The notes under the pieces: generated by a model | Database searches by the model: none | The model's input: only the letters and a program-made list of their open reading frames with translations | Told to the model about the DNA's origin: nothing | Part shown: positions 3,812 through 6,591 of the stretch, in pieces | Layout of the letters: every line of letters starts with the position of its first letter | How positions within the stretch are numbered: the stretch's first letter is position 1 | Position numbers and translations under genes: made by a program | From: Nanobdellota archaeon | Lineage (GTDB): Archaea; Nanobdellota; Nanobdellia; Woesearchaeales; CG1-02-33-12 | Reading direction: 5' to 3' | Assembly (NCBI GenBank): GCA_018901315.1 | Contig: JAHIFA010000053.1 | Coordinates: 1-6,591, forward strand | Length of the DNA: 6,591 nucleotides

Positions 3812-6427
3812 TTAAACCTCATACCTTAGGATAGCAGCTATCTTGCCAATCTCCCTTAGCTGAACACCTTCTCTTGTTTCTGTTGAGATTATATTAACAG
3901 TAGTGCCAAATGTTTTTGCCAGGTTCTCCATTTCATCTATTATATTGTCATCAAGGCTTTCTGAAAGCAGTAATATATCTACAGCTCCAATCTCAAGGTT
4001 TTTTTTCACTTCATTAAGGCCATAGCTGACTATTCCTGGCTTTGTTGATAATAAATTAAAGAATTTTGCCATTATATCCTTTTCAACTGCTACCTCTTCT
4101 TTTGCCAATACATCCTGTGATTTGTCTAATAATTCCTGCAGGCCAAATTCCTCTGTGTAGGACAAATCCTTTATGGAAATTATTTTCTTTTTGACCTCGT
4201 TTGTTATGTATCCGCCATCAACAAAATCATATTTTGTAGGGCCTGGGCCGCCAACAATTATTCCCTTAAGCTCCTTTAGTGTTAAAAACTGGTTTTTCAT
4301 GTATTCTGCAACCTTTTTATAGTGGTCTTTTGCAGCACCCTCTCTTATTCTTGCAAAACGAGCTGCTGAATTATGAGTAATTATTCCATTTGCTATGAAG
4401 TTTTTGTTTTTGACTGATATATCAACCATTTTTATTTTCTTATTGATTTTTTCTATCTTGTTTATTTTAATTGGAAGAATTGGATAATTGTAAATAACTT
4501 CTAATTGATTATACAGCTTTTTATCTTTAATATTAGATAAAATTGAATTTTTGAAAGTTTGTTTGCTCATCATCCTTTCATTTCTAAAAAAGTTATTCAC
4601 TTTAGGAAATAATTCAAGATTATAGCCTGATTTTTCTATTAATTTCCTTATTTTTCTTCCTGAAACTATTATTTGCCTTGAATAGCTTGAATCTGATTTT
4701 TTATTAAGGAGAGTATTCAATTTATTAGTTTTTTCATGAAAGCTGAAACCAATGTGTTTTTTGAACAATTGAATTGATTTTTTTTCAGTTATATCCACTG
4801 TAAATCTCGGATTATTGCTATATTTATTTGCTTTATTGTTATATTCCAGCAATGAACTTAAAATAGAAAACCTTAACAGTGCAAGTTGGGTATGCTGAGC
4901 CAATTTCTTATTATTTATTCCCAGAGCAATTCCTCTTTTGCTAGCAACATATCCATCTGCATCAAATAATCCTCTCAAGAAAGCTGCAACAATCCCATTA
5001 TCAGATTGGAGTATTTTTTTAGGGATTTCAGAATCTAAAGCTTTCCTTATTTCCGGGAATTCTTCTTTGATTAATCTAACCAAGGGCCTGCTAGTAAATC
5101 TTATCTGATGATAGTTTTTGCTTTCTCTAAATCTATAGCTGGAATTAATTTTGAAGAATTGATTGAATTTTTTCTGGTAAGTTAACGCTAATTGTTTATT
5201 TTGCTCAAAGAAAGTAATCCTATCAGTTTCTATGCAGCCATCCCCTATAAGATAGCCTAGAAATTGAGCAAATTCCTTATTTAAAGTATTTGGTAAACTT
5301 ATATTTCTATACATATAAGGCTGGGTATAATCTTTTAAAAATTTATCAAAATCAATATTTAACTTACTACATAACCTTTTCAATGGCATCCTGTAGGCAT
5401 TTAATTTACCAATCTCATAAGAGGATATTGTTGTTTGTGTTAAACCTGCTTCTTTTGCCAATTGCCTTTGAAGCAATCCCTTTTTTAATCTTCTTTTCTT
5501 TAGAAATTCCTGGCCTTCTTTGGTTATGATAAAAGAATTATAATATTTTTTTGAATTTATTTTTTGTATTTTTCCTTTAATGTGTATTTTTTCAGGCATT
5601 ATTAGGTAATCTCCCTGTTTTAATTCCTCAGCAGATTTTTCAATGATTCTTTCAGAAGTTGCTACAAAAAACAAATGGTCTTTAGATGATTGAATTTCTA
5701 AGCGGGGATTTTTAGTAATAATCTTGTAAATTTTGTTTTTCTTTACATTCCATTTATCTACGATGTTTGAATCAGAAATTGCAAAATTGTTCTTAACCAT
5801 AACAGACTTGATTATGTTGGGATTATGAACCATTTCAATTTTGGGAAGAGAACCATCAGATAATTGGATTAAGGATTCATTTACAAGACATTGTCCGCCG
5901 GCACGGAATTTTCCAGGAACCTGTGAGTGTGTCTTAACCAAAGGGATTATTGTTTTTCCTTTTAACAAGGCAATGTTTGCATCCCTCCTGTCCATCACAA
6001 CAAGGCCGTAAACCTCTTTTGTGTCAAGCATATCCCTCAACAGGTCAAGGACAAACTGCTTGTCACACCTGTATATTCGGGTATTTAAAGGCACGGGGGG
6101 TTCTATACTCCATACTTCCAAATCAATCTGCCCCTCTCTTTCAGCAACATTACCGGAAAAAACAGTCAGGCCATTTTCTGGTGTCTGCTTAAATAATCTC
6201 AAATGCTGGACCATTCTTTCAAGTGCATCAATGACATTTTTCCTTGTTGAAGCTGATTTTATATTGGTTGCAGTCCCCTGCTCCTGCTTTAAATGGTTTA
6301 TTATCTTGTTTATGTCATAGCCAGCAGGGATATAAACAGTAACAAGCTCTGTGTGCGGCCTTTTAAATAGTTCAAGCTTCTTAATAAATTTCTTTAGTTC
6401 ATACCTTTGTTTTTCAGTTAGTGCCAT
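3812..6427 (-). CDS. prf1: Peptide chain release factor aRF1, precursor interrupted by an intein at the GGQ motif
   Basis: An 871-residue precursor. Removing the intein (residues 180-686) leaves a 364-residue aRF1, the class-1 release factor that reads all three stop codons and hydrolyses peptidyl-tRNA. Domain 1 (about 1-130) keeps both stop-reading motifs: NIKS at 55-58 and YxCxxxF at 119-125 (Y119, C121, F125). Domain 2 holds FRAGGQ, with GGQ at 177-179, which joins SAARFARIREGA at 687-698 after splicing. Domain 3 ends GKIAAILRYEV. Two oddities appear in the C-terminus. After LLLSESL (819-825) the chain passes almost directly to the DEMENLAKTFGTTV helix, without the Cys-rich mini-domain found in many archaeal and eukaryotic factors. 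Also, the usual GGIAAILRY reads GKIAAILRY. A TATA box places transcription start near the ATG, and no Shine-Dalgarno is present. The identification is certain; activity depends on intein splicing. Confidence 0.96.
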   Translation of the reverse strand: MALTEKQRYELKKFIKKLELFKRPHTELVTVYIPAGYDINKIINHLKQEQGTATNIKSASTRKNVIDALERMVQHLRLFKQTPENGLTVFSGNVAEREGQIDLEVWSIEPPVPLNTRIYRCDKQFVLDLLRDMLDTKEVYGLVVMDRRDANIALLKGKTIIPLVKTHSQVPGKFRAGGQCLVNESLIQLSDGSLPKIEMVHNPNIIKSVMVKNNFAISDSNIVDKWNVKKNKIYKIITKNPRLEIQSSKDHLFFVATSERIIEKSAEELKQGDYLIMPEKIHIKGKIQKINSKKYYNSFIITKEGQEFLKKRRLKKGLLQRQLAKEAGLTQTTISSYEIGKLNAYRMPLKRLCSKLNIDFDKFLKDYTQPYMYRNISLPNTLNKEFAQFLGYLIGDGCIETDRITFFEQNKQLALTYQKKFNQFFKINSSYRFRESKNYHQIRFTSRPLVRLIKEEFPEIRKALDSEIPKKILQSDNGIVAAFLRGLFDADGYVASKRGIALGINNKKLAQHTQLALLRFSILSSLLEYNNKANKYSNNPRFTVDITEKKSIQLFKKHIGFSFHEKTNKLNTLLNKKSDSSYSRQIIVSGRKIRKLIEKSGYNLELFPKVNNFFRNERMMSKQTFKNSILSNIKDKKLYNQLEVIYNYPILPIKINKIEKINKKIKMVDISVKNKNFIANGIITHNSAARFARIREGAAKDHYKKVAEYMKNQFLTLKELKGIIVGGPGPTKYDFVDGGYITNEVKKKIISIKDLSYTEEFGLQELLDKSQDVLAKEEVAVEKDIMAKFFNLLSTKPGIVSYGLNEVKKNLEIGAVDILLLSESLDDNIIDEMENLAKTFGTTVNIISTETREGVQLREIGKIAAILRYEV
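4370..5890 (-). mobile_element. Intein with LAGLIDADG homing endonuclease and helix-turn-helix, inserted after GGQ of aRF1
   Basis: A 507-residue in-frame intein (precursor residues 180-686). Splicing block A starts with C180 (CLVNESLIQLSDGS). The block B histidine is H251 in SSKDH, with Ser where Thr is usual. The C-terminal blocks read MVDISVKNKNFIANGIITHN, ending H685-N686. The next host residue, S687, is the conserved Ser of the factor and serves as the +1 nucleophile. This set is that of a standard class-1 intein and should splice. The endonuclease has both LAGLIDADG motifs: LGYLIGDG at 390-397 (acid D396) and LRGLFDADG at 484-492 (acid D491), so homing activity is plausible. An XRE/Cro-like helix-turn-helix lies between, at about 305-362. 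Hand-counted 60-nt samples are poorer in GC (8-15 per 60) than most flanking host sequence (13-28 per 60), as expected of an acquired element. Confidence 0.96.
5342..5515 (-). other. XRE/Cro-like helix-turn-helix domain inside the intein
   Basis: Precursor residues 305-362 contain KKRRLKKGLLQRQLAKEAGL, then TQTTISSYEIGKL and MPLKRLCSKLNIDFDKF. This is the five-helix pattern of XRE-family repressors, with LQRQLAKEAGLTQTTISSYE as the helix-turn-helix core. It sits between the N-terminal splicing block and the first LAGLIDADG motif. It probably adds DNA contacts for target recognition by the endonuclease; a regulatory role is possible but has no direct support. Confidence 0.85.
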
Positions 6428-6449
6428 AGTTATAGAGAATTAGAGGGAA

Positions 6450-6457
6450 TATATAAA
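6450..6457 (-). promoter_or_regulatory. TATA box of prf1
   Basis: TTTATATA on the minus strand, with its centre about 26 nt upstream of the aRF1 ATG at 6427. The sequence between has no Shine-Dalgarno, so a leaderless or nearly leaderless mRNA is predicted. It shares the 97-nt region 6428-6524 with the divergent tRNA promoter. Confidence 0.6.
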
Positions 6458-6488
6458 ATTTTGGTAAATGAGATTTTAAAACAAAAGA

Positions 6489-6496
6489 TTTAAATA
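6489..6496 (+). promoter_or_regulatory. TATA box (with purine-rich BRE) of the tRNA-Pro gene
   Basis: TTTAAATA preceded by a purine-rich AAAAGA at 6483-6488 that fits a TFB recognition element. Initiation about 25 nt downstream (near 6518) would leave a leader of about 7 nt before the tRNA 5' end at 6525, for RNase P to remove. Confidence 0.6.
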
Positions 6497-6524
6497 ATGC
6501 CCATATTCCCCAAGATTACTAGTT

Positions 6525-6591
6525 GGGGCTGTGGGGTAGCTTGGTTTATCCTTTCTGGTTTGGGTTGTTAAAACACAAGAAACCAGACGAC
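6525..6591 (+). tRNA. tRNA-Pro (anticodon UGG), intron-containing, 3' end beyond the window
   Basis: The 5' part of a proline tRNA. The acceptor 5' strand is GGGGCTG at 6525-6531, followed by T8 and G9. The D arm starts at 6534 with GGGTAG, has G18-G19 at 6543-6544 and A21 at 6548, and closes through G11-C24 and G12-C23. The anticodon stem TCTGG (6554-6558) pairs with CCAGA (6583-6587). The loop T32 T33 TGG G37 gives anticodon UGG at 6561-6563, and A38 is at 6582. A 17-nt intron separates G37 from A38. The window stops four bases into the variable region, so the T arm and 3' acceptor strand are not seen. The UGG anticodon can read several or all CCN codons by wobble. It is transcribed divergently from prf1. 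Confidence 0.93.
6565..6581 (+). other. 17-nt tRNA intron at position 37/38 with a canonical bulge-helix-bulge motif
   Basis: The anticodon stem is the outer helix. The central 4-bp helix pairs TTTG (6559-6562) with CAAG (6576-6579), including one G-U pair. The 5' bulge is GGT (6563-6565), cut after its second base. The 3' bulge is AAA (6580-6582), also cut after its second base. The inner helix is TGT/ACA (6566-6568 with 6573-6575), closed by a TAAA loop. This is the full substrate of the archaeal tRNA-splicing endonuclease, and cutting there restores a normal seven-base anticodon loop. Confidence 0.9.

Noticed and set aside
5290..6320. Several plus-strand open frames opposite prf1
   Set aside because: All are antisense to the conserved aRF1 or intein frame and have no family features or promoter.
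6554..6587. Alternative fold of the tRNA anticodon region with an extended CTGGTTT/AAACCAG stem and no intron
   Set aside because: It gives no valid anticodon loop, whereas the BHB fold gives a canonical intron and a correct seven-base loop with UGG.
1..6591. CRISPR array, insertion sequence or other repeat system
   Set aside because: No regularly spaced repeats, transposase motifs or terminal inverted repeats were seen; the only mobile element recognised is the intein.

Overview
The window is archaeal. It holds aIF5A, ribosomal protein L40e, archaeal release factor aRF1, promoters built on TATA boxes, and a tRNA-Pro whose intron folds into the bulge-helix-bulge (BHB) motif cut by the archaeal splicing endonuclease. 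Low GC, very tight packing, a compact aRF1 without the usual C-terminal mini-domain, and the style of the L40e and winged-helix proteins suggest a DPANN-type archaeon (Woesearchaeota/Pacearchaeota-like). That placement is inferred from remembered family members, not from a search.

Layout. 1-119 is non-coding and ends in a TATA box. 120-437 (+) is a small winged-helix protein. It converges on a minus-strand operon and the two stop codons overlap. That operon runs aIF5A (2216-1821), rpl40e (1811-1650, only 53 codons) and a membrane-embedded site-2 protease (1648-434), with gaps of 9 and 1 nt. It has its own TATA box and a Shine-Dalgarno site. Upstream on the same strand is a two-gene AT-rich unit: a SprT-like zinc metallopeptidase (3776-3111) and a SplB-like radical SAM protein (3096-2290), 14 nt apart. 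Upstream of that is prf1, encoding aRF1 (6427-3812). Beyond it lies a 97-nt divergent promoter region and the 5' part of a tRNA-Pro(UGG) gene on the plus strand, cut off by the window end.

The most striking item is a 507-residue intein (4370-5890) inserted directly after the Q of the GGQ motif of aRF1. The codon-reading half and the rest of the hydrolysis domain are therefore joined only after protein splicing. The intein has intact splicing ends (Cys1, His-Asn, Ser+1) and two intact LAGLIDADG motifs, so homing activity is plausible. It also carries an embedded XRE/Cro-type helix-turn-helix. Translation termination in this cell should depend on this intein excising itself.

How the genes relate: four items concern translation (initiation/elongation factor, large-subunit protein, release factor, proline tRNA). 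The site-2 protease shares a transcript with two of them. The SprT-like and SplB-like pair is a possible DNA-damage or DNA-protein-crosslink module, stated only as a hypothesis. Several promoters place the TATA box about 24-27 nt before the start codon, which predicts leaderless mRNAs. The aIF5A operon instead has a short leader with a good Shine-Dalgarno.
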